Translations under genes and position numbers: made by a program
Notes under the pieces: generated by a model
Seen by the model: the letters and a program-made list of their open reading frames with translations, nothing else
The model's database searches: none
What the model was told of the DNA's origin: nothing
In this document: piece by piece, positions 53,576-62,912 of the stretch
Layout of the letters: the number at the start of each line of letters is the position of its first letter
How positions within the stretch are numbered: position 1 is the stretch's first letter
NCBI RefSeq assembly: GCF_900112645.1
Contig: NZ_FOMO01000004.1
Location: 1 to 64,000 of the forward strand
Direction of reading: 5' to 3'
DNA: 64,000 nucleotides
From: Phytopseudomonas straminea
GTDB lineage: Bacteria; Pseudomonadota; Gammaproteobacteria; Pseudomonadales; Pseudomonadaceae

Positions 53576-55441
53576 TTATTCCTCGATCTCATTCAGGCTG
53601 CGCCCGGCCAGCGCGGCTTTTACCGTCGAATCCATGCGCCGGGCGGCAAAGGCATCGGTCACCTGCGACAGACGCTTGGTCTGCTGCTCAATGGCCAGGC
53701 CATCGGTGCCCGTCAACAAATCTCGCAACTCCTGCATCTGCAGCTCAATGACCATGCGCTCTTCGGCATCCAGCAAGCGCTCGCCATCGGCCTGCAGCGC
53801 ACCTTCGACCGCTTCGAGCAGACGCTGGGCATCGACCTGCTGCTCACGCAGCACACGGGCAGCCTTGTCGCCACCGGCATGCTGGAAGGAATCCTGCAGC
53901 ATGCGCGCGATCTCGCCATCGGTCAGCCCATAGGACGGCTTGACCTGGATGCTGGCTTCGACGCCCGAGGCGAGTTCGCGAGCACTGACACTGAGCAGAC
54001 CGTCGGCATCGACCTGGAAGGTCACGCGGATCTTCGCAGCTCCCGCCACCATCGGCGGAATGCCGCGCAGCTCGAAACGCGCCAGTGAGCGGCAGTCGCT
54101 GACCAGCTCACGCTCGCCTTGCAGCACATGAATCATCATGGCGCTCTGGCCATCTTTGTAGGTGGTGAATTCCTGAGCGCGCGCCACCGGGATGGTGGTG
54201 TTGCGCGGAATCACCTTCTCCATCAGCCCGCCCATGGTTTCCAGCCCCAGGGACAACGGGATGACGTCGAGCAGCAGCAATTCTTCACCATCGGCGCGGC
54301 GGTTGCCGGCCAGGGCATCGGCCTGGATTGCGGCGCCAATGGCAACCACCTGATCCGGGTCGATATCGGTCAGCGGCTGACGGCCGAACAGCTCGCCGAC
54401 CGCCTCACGCACACGCGGCACGCGGGTCGAACCACCGACCATGACCACAGCGCCGACGTCCTCGACCTCGATACCGGCATCACGCACCGCACGGCGACAA
54501 GACTTCAGGCTGCGCGCCACCATCGGCTCGATCAGCGCCTGGAAATGGCTGCGGGTCAACACATCGCGCCATTGCCCGTAACTCACCTCGACGCTGTCGG
54601 CAGCGGTCAGCGCTTCCTTGGCGGCGCAGGCCGCCTGCAGCAGGCTGCGCTGGGCACCGGGCTCGATATCGGCGGAGAGGCCCGCCTGCTCGACGATCCA
54701 GCCGGCGATGGCGTGATCGAAATCGTCGCCGCCCAGTGCGCTGTCGCCACCGGTCGCCAGCACTTCGAATACGCCGCCGGTCAGGCGCAGGATGGAAATA
54801 TCGAAGGTGCCGCCGCCTAGGTCGTAGATCGCTACAACGCCTTCGGCCTTCTGGTCGAGACCGTAGGCCACGGCAGCGGCAGTCGGCTCATTGAGCAGGC
54901 GCAGCACGCTCAGGCCGGCCAGACGTGCGGCATCCTTGGTGGCCTGGCGCTGAGAGTCGTCGAAGTAAGCGGGCACGGTGATGACCGCACCAACCAGATC
55001 ACCCCCCAGCGTCGCTTCGGCACGCTGACGCAGCACCTTGAGGATATCGGCGGACACTTCCACCGGGCTTTTCAGGCCCTGCACGGTGTCGATGAACGGC
55101 ATGTGCGACTCGCCGGCGACGAAGCGGTAAGGCAGTTGCTCGCCCAGTTGCTTCACATCAGCTAGGCCACGCCCCATCAGGCGCTTGACCGATAGGATGC
55201 TGTTGTACGGGTCGCTGGAAGCCTGGGCGCGCGCGGCTTCGCCGACTTCGACGCGATCGGCGTGATAGCGCACGGCTGACGGCAGGATCAGGCGACCCTC
55301 TGTATCGGCCAGCGGCTCGCTGACGCCGCTGCGCACGGCTGCGACCAAGGAATTGGTGGTGCCCAGATCGATCCCTACCGCCAGGCGACGCTGGTGGGGT
55401 TGAGGGCTCTGGCCGGGCTCAGCAATCTGCAATAAAGCCAT
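53576..55441 (-). CDS. hscA: HscA, Hsp70 chaperone of Fe-S assembly
   Basis: A 621-residue specialised Hsp70. The ATPase domain contains [27 protein letters not shown] and [14 protein letters not shown]; the substrate domain follows, with the [19 protein letters not shown] segment. HscA works with HscB to release clusters from IscU by binding its LPPVK motif, which is present in this window's IscU. Length equals the family norm. It lies 55 bp downstream of hscB. Confidence 0.96.
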   Translation of the reverse strand: MALLQIAEPGQSPQPHQRRLAVGIDLGTTNSLVAAVRSGVSEPLADTEGRLILPSAVRYHADRVEVGEAARAQASSDPYNSILSVKRLMGRGLADVKQLGEQLPYRFVAGESHMPFIDTVQGLKSPVEVSADILKVLRQRAEATLGGDLVGAVITVPAYFDDSQRQATKDAARLAGLSVLRLLNEPTAAAVAYGLDQKAEGVVAIYDLGGGTFDISILRLTGGVFEVLATGGDSALGGDDFDHAIAGWIVEQAGLSADIEPGAQRSLLQAACAAKEALTAADSVEVSYGQWRDVLTRSHFQALIEPMVARSLKSCRRAVRDAGIEVEDVGAVVMVGGSTRVPRVREAVGELFGRQPLTDIDPDQVVAIGAAIQADALAGNRRADGEELLLLDVIPLSLGLETMGGLMEKVIPRNTTIPVARAQEFTTYKDGQSAMMIHVLQGERELVSDCRSLARFELRGIPPMVAGAAKIRVTFQVDADGLLSVSARELASGVEASIQVKPSYGLTDGEIARMLQDSFQHAGGDKAARVLREQQVDAQRLLEAVEGALQADGERLLDAEERMVIELQMQELRDLLTGTDGLAIEQQTKRLSQVTDAFAARRMDSTVKAALAGRSLNEIEE

Positions 55442-55495
55442 AGGTAGTCGGTGCTTATCTGGGTATCAGGCACGGCCACGGCAGCCGCGCGAGCG

Positions 55496-56023
55496 TTAAT
55501 CGTCGAGGCGCTCTTCCAGCTGGCGCACCTCGTGGGAAAGCTTGTCGAGAAACTGCATGCGGCGCATCAGGCGTTCGGCCTCTTCTCTGCGCGCATCGTC
55601 CTCCCAAACTTCGGCGAAGCGTTCGTTGAGTTCCTGCTGAGCGACTTTGAGACGTCCCTTGAAAGCCGCCACGCCAGCCAGATCGGCTTCATCCTGCAGA
55701 TCTTCGAGCTCTTCACGCCACTGCATCTGCTGCAGCAGGAAGTCGGGATCCTGCACGGTGACTTCCAGCGGCAGCTCGGGCCCGCGCATGGCTAGCAGGT
55801 AACGCGCACGTTGCGAGTCACTCTTCAGTGTGCGGTAAGCCTCGTTGAGGCTCGCCGAGCGCTCGAGCGCCACGCGCTGCTCACGCTCGGAGGCATCGGC
55901 GAAACGGTCCGGGTGCACGCTGCGCGCCAGCTCGCGGTAGCGAGCGGCGAGCTGATCGAGATCCAGGCGAAAGCTGGGCTGCAGCTCGAACAGGGCGAAG
56001 TGACAGGGGCCGGCGTTCTTCAT
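55496..56023 (-). CDS. hscB: HscB, J-domain co-chaperone of Fe-S assembly
   Basis: A 175-residue J-protein. The HPD motif is in [14 protein letters not shown]; a C-terminal helical bundle (from [10 protein letters not shown]) binds IscU. ATG 56023 overlaps the iscA stop (ATGA), so an upstream extension of the frame through iscA is rejected. Confidence 0.95.
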   Translation of the reverse strand: MKNAGPCHFALFELQPSFRLDLDQLAARYRELARSVHPDRFADASEREQRVALERSASLNEAYRTLKSDSQRARYLLAMRGPELPLEVTVQDPDFLLQQMQWREELEDLQDEADLAGVAAFKGRLKVAQQELNERFAEVWEDDARREEAERLMRRMQFLDKLSHEVRQLEERLDD

Positions 56024-56346
56024 CAGACGTTGAAGCTTTCGCCGCAGCCGCACTCGCCACGCACGTTCGGGTTGTTGAACTTGAAGCCTTCGTTCAACCC
56101 CTCCTTGACGAAATCGAGTTCGGTGCCGTCGAGGTAGACCAGGCTCTTGGGATCGATGATCACCTTGACGCCATGGCTCTCGAAGATCTGATCTTCGCTG
56201 GCGGTTTCGTCGACGAACTCCAGCACGTAGGCCAGACCGGAACACCCGGTGGTACGAACGCCGAGACGGATGCCCTCACCCTTGCCGCGACCGTCGAGCG
56301 AACGACGGATATGCTGGGCAGCGGCTTGAGTCATGCTGATGGCCAT
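56023..56346 (-). CDS. iscA: IscA, A-type Fe-S carrier
   Basis: A 107-residue cluster carrier. The three cysteines appear in TTGCSGL and [12 protein letters not shown] 56346 ([13 protein letters not shown]) is the family's usual start with TAAGGAGG upstream; an in-frame start 6 nt earlier is less likely. It stands between iscU and hscB and overlaps hscB by ATGA. Confidence 0.95.
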   Translation of the reverse strand: MAISMTQAAAQHIRRSLDGRGKGEGIRLGVRTTGCSGLAYVLEFVDETASEDQIFESHGVKVIIDPKSLVYLDGTELDFVKEGLNEGFKFNNPNVRGECGCGESFNV

Positions 56347-56358
56347 CGACAAACCTCC

Positions 56359-56745
56359 TTAGAGCAAACCTTTCTTCTGCTTGTAGTCGCGCACAGCCGC
56401 CTTGATGGCGTCCTCGGCGAGTACCGAGCAGTGTATCTTCACCGGCGGCAGCGCCAGCTCTTCGGCGAGCTGGGTGTTCTTGATGGTTTCCGCCTCGTCC
56501 AGCGTCTTGCCCTTCATCCACTCGGTGGCAAGGGAGCTGGAAGCGATGGCCGAACCGCAGCCATAGGTCTTGAACTTGGCATCTTCGATGACGCCCTGCT
56601 CGTTGACCTTGATCTGCAGACGCATCACGTCGCCGCAGGCCGGCGCGCCGACCATACCGGTGCCCACGTCGGGGTCTTCCGCGTTCATCTTGCCGACGTT
56701 GCGCGGGTTCTCGTAGTGGTCGATGACCTTTTCGCTGTAAGCCAT
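56359..56745 (-). CDS. iscU: IscU, Fe-S cluster scaffold
   Basis: A 128-residue scaffold on which clusters are built. Ligand residues lie in APACGDVM, TYGCGSA and IHCSVLAEDA, and the HscA-recognition motif LPPVK directly precedes the last Cys. Same length as E. coli IscU. It is 41 bp downstream of iscS. Confidence 0.97.
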   Translation of the reverse strand: MAYSEKVIDHYENPRNVGKMNAEDPDVGTGMVGAPACGDVMRLQIKVNEQGVIEDAKFKTYGCGSAIASSSLATEWMKGKTLDEAETIKNTQLAEELALPPVKIHCSVLAEDAIKAAVRDYKQKKGLL

Positions 56746-56786
56746 TTTTCAATCCTCTCTCATCAGGCGCCGCTCACCGGCAGCTT

Positions 56787-58001
56787 TTAGTGTGCTGCCC
56801 ATTCCACCTTGGAAATGTCGACACCTTCTTTGAACATATCCCAGAGCGGCGACAGTTCGCGCAGCTTGGTAACGGCCTCGCAGACCTTCTGTGCGGCGTA
56901 GTCGACTTCTTCTTCGGTGGTGAAGCGGCCAAAGGTGAAACGAATCGAACTGTGCGCCAGTTCGTCGTTGCGGCCCAGGGCACGCAGGACGTAGGAAGGC
57001 TCCAGGGACGCCGAGGTACAGGCCGAACCGGACGATACCGCCAGGTCCTTGAGGGCCATGATCAGCGACTCGCCTTCGACGTAGTTGAAGCTCAGGTTCA
57101 GGTTATGCGGTACACGGGCAGTCATGCTGCCGTTGATGTACAGCTCTTCCAGGCTCTCGACCTGCTTGAAGAAGCGATCGCGCAGCGCCAGTACCTTGGC
57201 GCTCTCGGCGGCCATCTCTTCTTTGGCGATGCGGAAGGCTTCACCCATGCCGACGCACTGATGGGTCGCCAGGGTGCCGGAACGCATGCCGCGCTCGTGG
57301 CCGCCACCGTGGGTCTGGGCTTCCAGACGGATACGCGGCTTGCGACGCACGTACAGCGCACCGACGCCTTTCGGGCCGTAGGTCTTGTGCGCCGAGAAGG
57401 ACATCAGGTCGACCTTGAGCTTCTCCAGGTCGATCTCGACCTTGCCGGTCGACTGGGCAGCATCGACGTGGAAGAACACGCCACGGGCACGCAGCAGCTC
57501 GCCGATCGCGGCGATGTCGTTGACGGTGCCGATCTCGTTGTTGACGTGCATGATCGACACCAGCGTGGTGTCCTCGCGCAGGGCCGCCTCGACCATGGCC
57601 GGGGTGATCAGGCCATCTTCACCGGGCTCGATGTAGGTGACTTCGAAACCTTCACGCTCGAGCTGGCGCATGGTGTCCAGCACCGCCTTGTGCTCAATCT
57701 TCGAAGTGATCAGGTGCTTGCCCTTGCTAGCGTAGAAGCTGGCGACCCCCTTGATGGCGAGGTTGTCGGACTCGGTAGCACCGGAGGTCCAGACGATTTC
57801 GCGCGGGTCGGCATTGACCAGCTCGGCCACCTGACGACGGGCGTTCTCGACCGCTTCCTCGGCCTTCCAGCCAAAGACGTGGGAGCGCGAAGCCGGGTTG
57901 CCGAAGTTGCCTTCGTTGGTCAGGCATTCGACCATTTTCTGCGCGACGCGCGGGTCGACCGGCGTTGTCGCGGAGTAATCCATGTAGATTGGCAATTTCA
58001 T
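56787..58001 (-). CDS. iscS: IscS, cysteine desulfurase
   Basis: A 404-residue PLP enzyme that extracts sulfur from cysteine for Fe-S clusters, tRNA thiolation and other uses. The PLP lysine lies in [12 protein letters not shown]; the catalytic cysteine is in the [16 protein letters not shown] loop. It has the same length as E. coli IscS and the C-terminus ends KVEWAAH. It is 44 bp downstream of iscR in the same operon. Confidence 0.97.
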   Translation of the reverse strand: MKLPIYMDYSATTPVDPRVAQKMVECLTNEGNFGNPASRSHVFGWKAEEAVENARRQVAELVNADPREIVWTSGATESDNLAIKGVASFYASKGKHLITSKIEHKAVLDTMRQLEREGFEVTYIEPGEDGLITPAMVEAALREDTTLVSIMHVNNEIGTVNDIAAIGELLRARGVFFHVDAAQSTGKVEIDLEKLKVDLMSFSAHKTYGPKGVGALYVRRKPRIRLEAQTHGGGHERGMRSGTLATHQCVGMGEAFRIAKEEMAAESAKVLALRDRFFKQVESLEELYINGSMTARVPHNLNLSFNYVEGESLIMALKDLAVSSGSACTSASLEPSYVLRALGRNDELAHSSIRFTFGRFTTEEEVDYAAQKVCEAVTKLRELSPLWDMFKEGVDISKVEWAAH

Positions 58002-58045
58002 TTTCGGTATCTCCTAATCAGGTATCAGGCCGGCGCCTTGCGTGC

Positions 58046-58543
58046 TCAATCGACGGTGGACGCTTCAATCTTATCCAGATGCTGCGCCCTGCCGTTGCTG
58101 GCACAGCGACGTTGATCCTGGCGCTGGGCGACTTCCTGCACTTCGCGGCGTGTGACCAGATCGGCCAGGCTGATGCCGCTGAGAAACTCGTGAATCTGCT
58201 GGCTCAGGTCGCACCACAGATGGTGGGTCAGACAGATGTCGCCGGAGTGGCAACCGCCCTGCCCCTGGCAGCGCGTGGCATCGACCGATTCGTTGACCGC
58301 GTCGATCACTTCGGCGACCTGGATACCCTGCATGTTGCGCGACAGCTGATAACCACCGCCCGGCCCGCGAACGCTGGAGACCAGGCTGCCACGGCGCAGC
58401 TTGGCGAAGAGCTGCTCGAGGTAGGAAAGGGAAATACCCTGACGCTCGGAGATATCGGCGAGGGATACCGGGCCATCCTGCGCATGCAGCGCCAGATCGA
58501 GCATGGCAGTCACGGCGTAGCGGCCTTTGGTAGTCAGTCGCAT
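58046..58543 (-). CDS. iscR: IscR, Fe-S cluster transcriptional regulator
   Basis: A 165-residue Rrf2-family regulator. The winged helix spans [19 protein letters not shown] to about 70. Cluster ligands C92, C98, C104 and H107 are all present at the same positions as in E. coli IscR. With a [2Fe-2S] cluster it represses its own operon. A matching promoter/operator precedes it. Confidence 0.97.
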   Translation of the reverse strand: MRLTTKGRYAVTAMLDLALHAQDGPVSLADISERQGISLSYLEQLFAKLRRGSLVSSVRGPGGGYQLSRNMQGIQVAEVIDAVNESVDATRCQGQGGCHSGDICLTHHLWCDLSQQIHEFLSGISLADLVTRREVQEVAQRQDQRRCASNGRAQHLDKIEASTVD

Positions 58544-58575
58544 GAAGGGTTACCAAGGATTCACAATGTGGGGCG

Positions 58576-58609
58576 ATTATCTGCTTTTCCGAGTATTTGA
58601 GTCAACTAT
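58576..58609 (-). promoter_or_regulatory. iscR promoter with overlapping IscR box
   Basis: Minus strand: -35 TTGACT (58600-58605), 18-nt spacer, -10 GATAAT (58576-58581). The segment ATAGTTGACTCAAATACTCGG (58589-58609) matches the type 1 IscR site, whose first half is ATASYYGACT. Indicates autorepression when Fe-S clusters are plentiful. Confidence 0.8.
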
Positions 58610-58692
58610 AAGACCAACCAAATTACTCGGATTTAGCTCCGCCACCCGTCAAAACTGGCGGCGGATCATAGCAAAGCCAGGCCTGCCCCGCA

Positions 58693-59472
58693 TCACGCAG
58701 CCGGCTTGTCACCCTGATCTTTGCAGACGCCTGCGAAGTCCTCGTCACGCAATTGCGGCATGTCCTTGGCGCAGTAGTCGCTGCCCAGCTTGCCCAGGGC
58801 GCCGCAAATGCCTTCGAGGCGGTTGTCAACCGCATGCAAATGATCGAGCAATTGACCGATCGCGCGCGCCACCGGGTCGGGCATGTCCTGACTGACCCCG
58901 TAGGCGTCGAAGCCCAGCTTGTCGGCCATGGCCTGGCGCTGCGCCTCGAGCCCGTCATCACCCTTGACGATGATCTTGGCCGGAATACCGACCGCGGTGG
59001 CACCCGCCGGCACCGCCTTGGTGACCACAGCATTGGAGCCGATCTTGGCGCCCGCTCCCACGGTGAACGGGCCGAGCACCTTGGCGCCGGCACCGACCAC
59101 CACACCATCTTCGAGGGTCGGATGGCGCTTGCCCTTGTTCCAACTGGTACCGCCCAGGGTCACGCCTTGGTAGAGCGTCACGTCGTCACCGATCTCGGCG
59201 GTCTCACCGATGACAATGCCCATGCCGTGGTCGATGAAGAACCGCCGGCCGATCACTGCTCCCGGATGAATCTCGATGCCGGTCAGCCAGCGACTGAAAT
59301 TCGACACGCCACGCGCCAGCCACTTCCAGCCGGAAGTCCAAAGCGCATGCGCGGCGCGATGCAGCCACACGGCGTGCAGCCCGGGATAGCAGGTAACCAC
59401 CTCGAAGGCATTGCGCGCCGCCGGATCACGATGGAATACGCCCTGGATATCTTCCCGCATGCGCTCAAACAT
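58693..59472 (-). CDS. cysE: Serine O-acetyltransferase
   Basis: A 259-residue enzyme making O-acetylserine, the carbon precursor of cysteine. An N-terminal helical part ([20 protein letters not shown]) is followed by a left-handed beta-helix of hexapeptides ([37 protein letters not shown]). ATG 59472 overlaps the trmJ stop by 8 bp; the upstream frame is inside trmJ. It neighbours iscR, coupling cysteine supply and Fe-S assembly in position, though it is separated by the iscR promoter. Confidence 0.95.
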   Translation of the reverse strand: MFERMREDIQGVFHRDPAARNAFEVVTCYPGLHAVWLHRAAHALWTSGWKWLARGVSNFSRWLTGIEIHPGAVIGRRFFIDHGMGIVIGETAEIGDDVTLYQGVTLGGTSWNKGKRHPTLEDGVVVGAGAKVLGPFTVGAGAKIGSNAVVTKAVPAGATAVGIPAKIIVKGDDGLEAQRQAMADKLGFDAYGVSQDMPDPVARAIGQLLDHLHAVDNRLEGICGALGKLGSDYCAKDMPQLRDEDFAGVCKDQGDKPAA

Positions 59473-60256
59473 CAGTCTTTCCCCGTTTGTGGTGCTCACC
59501 GCGCGCCGCCTTGAGAGTCTCGGTCAGGATGCCGCGCAAGATATTCATTTCCAGCCGGGTCACCTCGGCGCGCCCGTACAGACGGCGCAGGCGACTCATC
59601 AAATGTCGAGGGCTGGCGGGATCGAGAAAGCCGATTTCCACCAGCGATTTTTCCAGATGCCCGTAAAAGGATTCCATCTCGTCTGCCGTCACCGGTAGAT
59701 CGCCCTCCTCGACAGCCACTTCTTGGCGAGGCGCGACCGGCGCGCTTTCAAGAGCCAGGGCCGCCATGCGCACTTCGTAGGTCAGCACCTGCACGGCAGC
59801 CGCAAGATTCAGCGAGCTGAACGCCGGGTCGGAGGGAATATGCACGTGAAAATGACAGCGTTGCAGCTCTTCGTTGGTCAGGCCCGCATGCTCACGACCG
59901 AACACCAGCGCCACCTCACCGCCTTCAACCGACTTCTGCAGCGCAGCCACGCCGCACTCGCGCGGATCGATCAATGGCCAGGGAATGCGCCGTTCCCGCG
60001 CACTGGTGCCAAAGGCCAGACTGCAACCGACCAGCGCATCTTCGAGACAGGACACCACCTGAGCAGAATCGAGGATATCGGTAGCGCCAGAGGCACGTGC
60101 TACGGCTTCCTCACTGGGAAACTGGCGCGGATCGACCAGTACCAACCGCGACAGCCCCATGTTTTTCATGGCCCTGGCCACCCCGCCGATATTGCCGGGA
60201 TGACTGGTATTGACCAGTACCACTCGAATGTTCTGCAGCAAGGTAGACGCCCGCAT
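59465..60256 (-). CDS. trmJ: tRNA (cytidine/uridine-2'-O-)-methyltransferase TrmJ
   Basis: A 263-residue SPOUT methyltransferase modifying position 32 of tRNAs. Signatures are [20 protein letters not shown] near the start, [16 protein letters not shown], and [20 protein letters not shown], which form the knot. ATG 60256 leads into the conserved start. It is divergent from suhB across a 128-bp gap and overlaps cysE. Confidence 0.93.
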   Translation of the reverse strand: MRASTLLQNIRVVLVNTSHPGNIGGVARAMKNMGLSRLVLVDPRQFPSEEAVARASGATDILDSAQVVSCLEDALVGCSLAFGTSARERRIPWPLIDPRECGVAALQKSVEGGEVALVFGREHAGLTNEELQRCHFHVHIPSDPAFSSLNLAAAVQVLTYEVRMAALALESAPVAPRQEVAVEEGDLPVTADEMESFYGHLEKSLVEIGFLDPASPRHLMSRLRRLYGRAEVTRLEMNILRGILTETLKAARGEHHKRGKTDV

Positions 60257-60322
60257 CGGATAAATGAGGTGACAAATCTTACAGAAGCACCCTCCTTTGT
60301 GTCATGCAGGACACCGACGGCA

Positions 60323-60351
60323 CTTCATGCCACGGGCTTTTCTGCTAGAAT
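60323..60351 (+). promoter_or_regulatory. Candidate suhB promoter
   Basis: TAGAAT at 60346-60351 is a good -10; CTTCAT 17 nt upstream is a poor -35. This places the start site about 27 nt before the suhB ATG. Confidence 0.35.
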
Positions 60352-60384
60352 GGCCGGCTTTATTACGACCCCAGGTGAACTTCC

Positions 60385-61200
60385 ATGCAGCCCATGCTGA
60401 ACATCGCGCTGCGCGCAGCCCGTAGCGCCGGTGAAATGATCTTCCGCTCAATCGAACGCCTGGACGTCATCTCCGTAGATGAAAAGGACGCCAAGGACTA
60501 CGTGACCGAGATCGACCGCTCGGCCGAGTTGATGATCGTCCAGGCCCTGCGCAAGGCCTACCCGACCCACAGCTTCCTCGGTGAGGAAGGCGGCCTGCTC
60601 GAAGGCAGCGGCGAAGGCGCCGACTATCAGTGGATCATCGACCCGCTCGATGGCACCACCAACTTCGTGCGCGGCGTTCCGCATTTCGCCGTCAGCCTGG
60701 CCTGCAAATACCGCGGCCGTCTGGAGCACGCCGTGATAATCGATCCGGTTCGCCAGGAAGAATTCACCGCCAGCCGCGGCCGCGGCGCTGCGCTGAACGG
60801 CCGTCGCCTGCGCGTTAGTAACCGCAAGAGCCTGGACGGCGCCCTCCTCGGCACCGGCTTCCCGTTCCGCAACGACCAGCTCGATAACCTCGAGAACTAC
60901 CTGGGCATGTTCCGTAGCCTGGTCGGCCAGACCGCCGGCGTACGCCGCGCCGGCGCTGCCAGCCTCGACCTGGCCTATGTGGCTGCCGGCCGCTTCGATG
61001 CTTTCTGGGAATTCGGCCTGTCCGAGTGGGACATGGCTGCCGGCGCCCTGCTGATCCAGGAAGCGGGCGGCTTGGTCAGCGACTTCAGCGGTGGCCACGA
61101 ATTCCTCGAGAAGGGCCAGATCGTTGCCGGTAACACCAAGTGCTTCAAGGCCGTGCTGACCGCGATTCAGCCGCACCTGTCGGCATCCATGAAACGCTGA
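60385..61200 (+). CDS. suhB: SuhB, inositol-1-monophosphatase family
   Basis: A 271-residue Mg2+-dependent phosphatase that also joins ribosomal antitermination complexes in gamma-proteobacteria; in P. aeruginosa it influences virulence regulation. Metal-binding motifs are GEEGG, IIDPLDGTTNFVRG and EFGLSEWDMAAGALLIQEAG. ATG 60385 matches the family start MQPMLNIALRAARSAG. Followed by a strong terminator. Confidence 0.95.
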   Translation: MQPMLNIALRAARSAGEMIFRSIERLDVISVDEKDAKDYVTEIDRSAELMIVQALRKAYPTHSFLGEEGGLLEGSGEGADYQWIIDPLDGTTNFVRGVPHFAVSLACKYRGRLEHAVIIDPVRQEEFTASRGRGAALNGRRLRVSNRKSLDGALLGTGFPFRNDQLDNLENYLGMFRSLVGQTAGVRRAGAASLDLAYVAAGRFDAFWEFGLSEWDMAAGALLIQEAGGLVSDFSGGHEFLEKGQIVAGNTKCFKAVLTAIQPHLSASMKR

Positions 61201-61226
61201 GCTATCGAACTCTAGCGAGTTGGACC

Positions 61227-61257
61227 TAAAAAAAACCGGCCGAAAGCCGGTTTTTTA
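61227..61257 (+). terminator. Terminator after suhB
   Basis: AAAAAACCGGC-CGAAA-GCCGGTTTTTT with a run of T; a classical bidirectional intrinsic terminator 27 nt after suhB. Confidence 0.92.
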
Positions 61258-61269
61258 TTACCCAAGAAA

Positions 61270-61291
61270 AAGGCGCTCCTGGGAGCGCCTT
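61270..61291 (-). terminator. Terminator after the glycine-zipper gene
   Basis: AAGGCGCTCC / GGAGCGCCTT with a 2-base centre, preceded by an A-run (a T-run on the minus strand). Serves the convergent glycine-zipper gene. Confidence 0.75.
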
Positions 61292-61312
61292 CTCTACATC
61301 ACGACAACCGGA

Positions 61313-61855
61313 TTATTCTTCCGAATCGGAATCCGCCAGCACCAGCTTGCCGTCGCGAACCGGGATCTTGCTGCCCGGCTCTTCATCCATGCGCACCCGG
61401 CCGATCTTGCCGTCCAGGTCGTATTTCACGTCATAGCCAACGATCTTCTCACTGGTGTCGTTGACGGTTTTGCAGCGGGTTTCGGTGGTGGTGTAGGTAT
61501 CACGTGCCTGCATACCTTCCTGCACCTTGTTGCCAGCGTAACCGCCGCCCACTGCACCCGCCACGGTGGCGATCTTCTTGCCGTTACCGCCACCTACCTG
61601 GTTGCCCAGCAGGCCACCCACCACGGCGCCGATAGCGGTACCGGCGATCTGATGCTGATCCTGCACCGGACGCTGACGGGTCACGGCTACATCGCGGCAT
61701 TCTTCACGCGGGGTCTTGATGGTCTCGGTCACCGGCTTGACTGCCAGAACCTCGGCGTACTTGGGCGCGCTCACCATGCTGTAGGTCGCCACAGCGCCGC
61801 CAGCAGTGACACCGACGGCACCCAGCACAGCACCAACCAACAATGACTTGTTCAT
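61313..61855 (-). CDS. Glycine-zipper 2TM (SlyB-like) envelope protein
   Basis: A 180-residue protein with an N-terminal hydrophobic segment (LLVGAVLGAVGVTAGGAVAT) and a glycine-zipper module (AGTAIGAVVGGLLGNQVGGG, then KIATVAGAVGGGYAGNKV) at about 71-110, as in the Rickettsia 17-kDa antigen family. It is expected in the envelope. The start follows a GGAGAATCGC site. It has a conserved place between suhB and secF in Pseudomonas. Precise function unknown. Confidence 0.85.
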   Translation of the reverse strand: MNKSLLVGAVLGAVGVTAGGAVATYSMVSAPKYAEVLAVKPVTETIKTPREECRDVAVTRQRPVQDQHQIAGTAIGAVVGGLLGNQVGGGNGKKIATVAGAVGGGYAGNKVQEGMQARDTYTTTETRCKTVNDTSEKIVGYDVKYDLDGKIGRVRMDEEPGSKIPVRDGKLVLADSDSEE

Positions 61856-61916
61856 GCGATTCTCCTGATCACAACTTCGGCGCCTGTATGCGCCCTACTC
61901 CCAGCCTTGGAAATGC

Positions 61917-61950
61917 AAAACGGGCGACAAGTTCCCTTGTCGCCCGTTTT
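61917..61950 (-). terminator. Terminator after secF
   Basis: A perfect 14-bp stem (AAAACGGGCGACAA / TTGTCGCCCGTTTT) with a 6-nt loop, T-run on both strands; ends the secDF unit. Confidence 0.92.
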
Positions 61951-61981
61951 ATGCGGCGTGAAATGGTAAACGCATCACGCC

Positions 61982-62902
61982 TTAAGGGCGCTCATCCACA
62001 CCTTCTGCAGTGGCTGCAGGCGGAATCAGATCCTCTGAGGTCAGCTTCAGCCAGATCAGCACCGGGGCGCTGATGTAGACCGAGGAATAAGTACCGACCA
62101 CGACACCGATCAGCAGGGTCAGCGCGAAGCCGGCCAGACTGTCACCACCGAAAACCAGCAGGGCGACAAGTGCCATGGCGGTCGAGGTGGAGGTCGCGAT
62201 GGTACGCAACAGGGTCTGGGTGACCGATACGTCGATATTCTCGATGATGTCGGCCTTGCGCAGCATCCGGAAGTTCTCGCGAATGCGATCGTAGATGATG
62301 ATGGTGTCGTTCAGCGAGTAACCCAGCATCGCCAGCACTGCCGCCATCACCGTCAGGTCGAACGGCACCTGGAAGAACGCCAGGATGCCGAGGGTGACGA
62401 TCACGTCGTGAGCCAGCGAGGCAATGGCGCCAACGCCGAATTTCCACTGAAAGCGGAACGCCAGGTACAGCAGGATGCCGCCCAGGGCCAGCAGCATGGC
62501 CAGGCCACCCTGGTCACGCAGCTCCTCGCCCACTTGCGGACCGACGAACTCGACGCGCTTGACCTCGAAAGAAGTCTCGGTATCGATATTGCGCAGCGCG
62601 CCAGCGACCTGATTGCCCAGATCGGGCGAGTCGCCGGCCAGACGAACCAGCACGTCAGTGGTGGAGCCGAAACTCTGCACCACGGCGTCGGCATAACCGG
62701 CCTGACCCAGCTCGCGCTTGATCAGCTCCAGATCGGCCGGCTTCTCGTAAGTCAGCTCGATCAGCGTACCGCCGGTGAAATCCAGGCCAAAGTTGAGGCC
62801 ATGCTTGAACAGGCTACCCAGGCCAATAAGGCTGATAACCACGGTGATGGCGAACGCGACGTTGCGTATTGCCATGAACGGAATGCGGGATGGAAGTTTC
62901 AT
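61982..62902 (-). CDS. secF: Protein export membrane protein SecF
   Basis: A 306-residue integral membrane protein. With SecD it uses the proton gradient to pull exported proteins through SecYEG. Six membrane segments and the hallmark GLDFTGGTLIEL (first periplasmic loop) are visible, with LGYSLNDTIIIYDRIREN in the second half. ATG 62902 has GAGGTG upstream; an in-frame start at 62944 overlaps secD and is rejected. It starts 10 nt after secD. Confidence 0.95.
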   Translation of the reverse strand: MKLPSRIPFMAIRNVAFAITVVISLIGLGSLFKHGLNFGLDFTGGTLIELTYEKPADLELIKRELGQAGYADAVVQSFGSTTDVLVRLAGDSPDLGNQVAGALRNIDTETSFEVKRVEFVGPQVGEELRDQGGLAMLLALGGILLYLAFRFQWKFGVGAIASLAHDVIVTLGILAFFQVPFDLTVMAAVLAMLGYSLNDTIIIYDRIRENFRMLRKADIIENIDVSVTQTLLRTIATSTSTAMALVALLVFGGDSLAGFALTLLIGVVVGTYSSVYISAPVLIWLKLTSEDLIPPAATAEGVDERP

Positions 62903-62912
62903 AGCCTTCACC

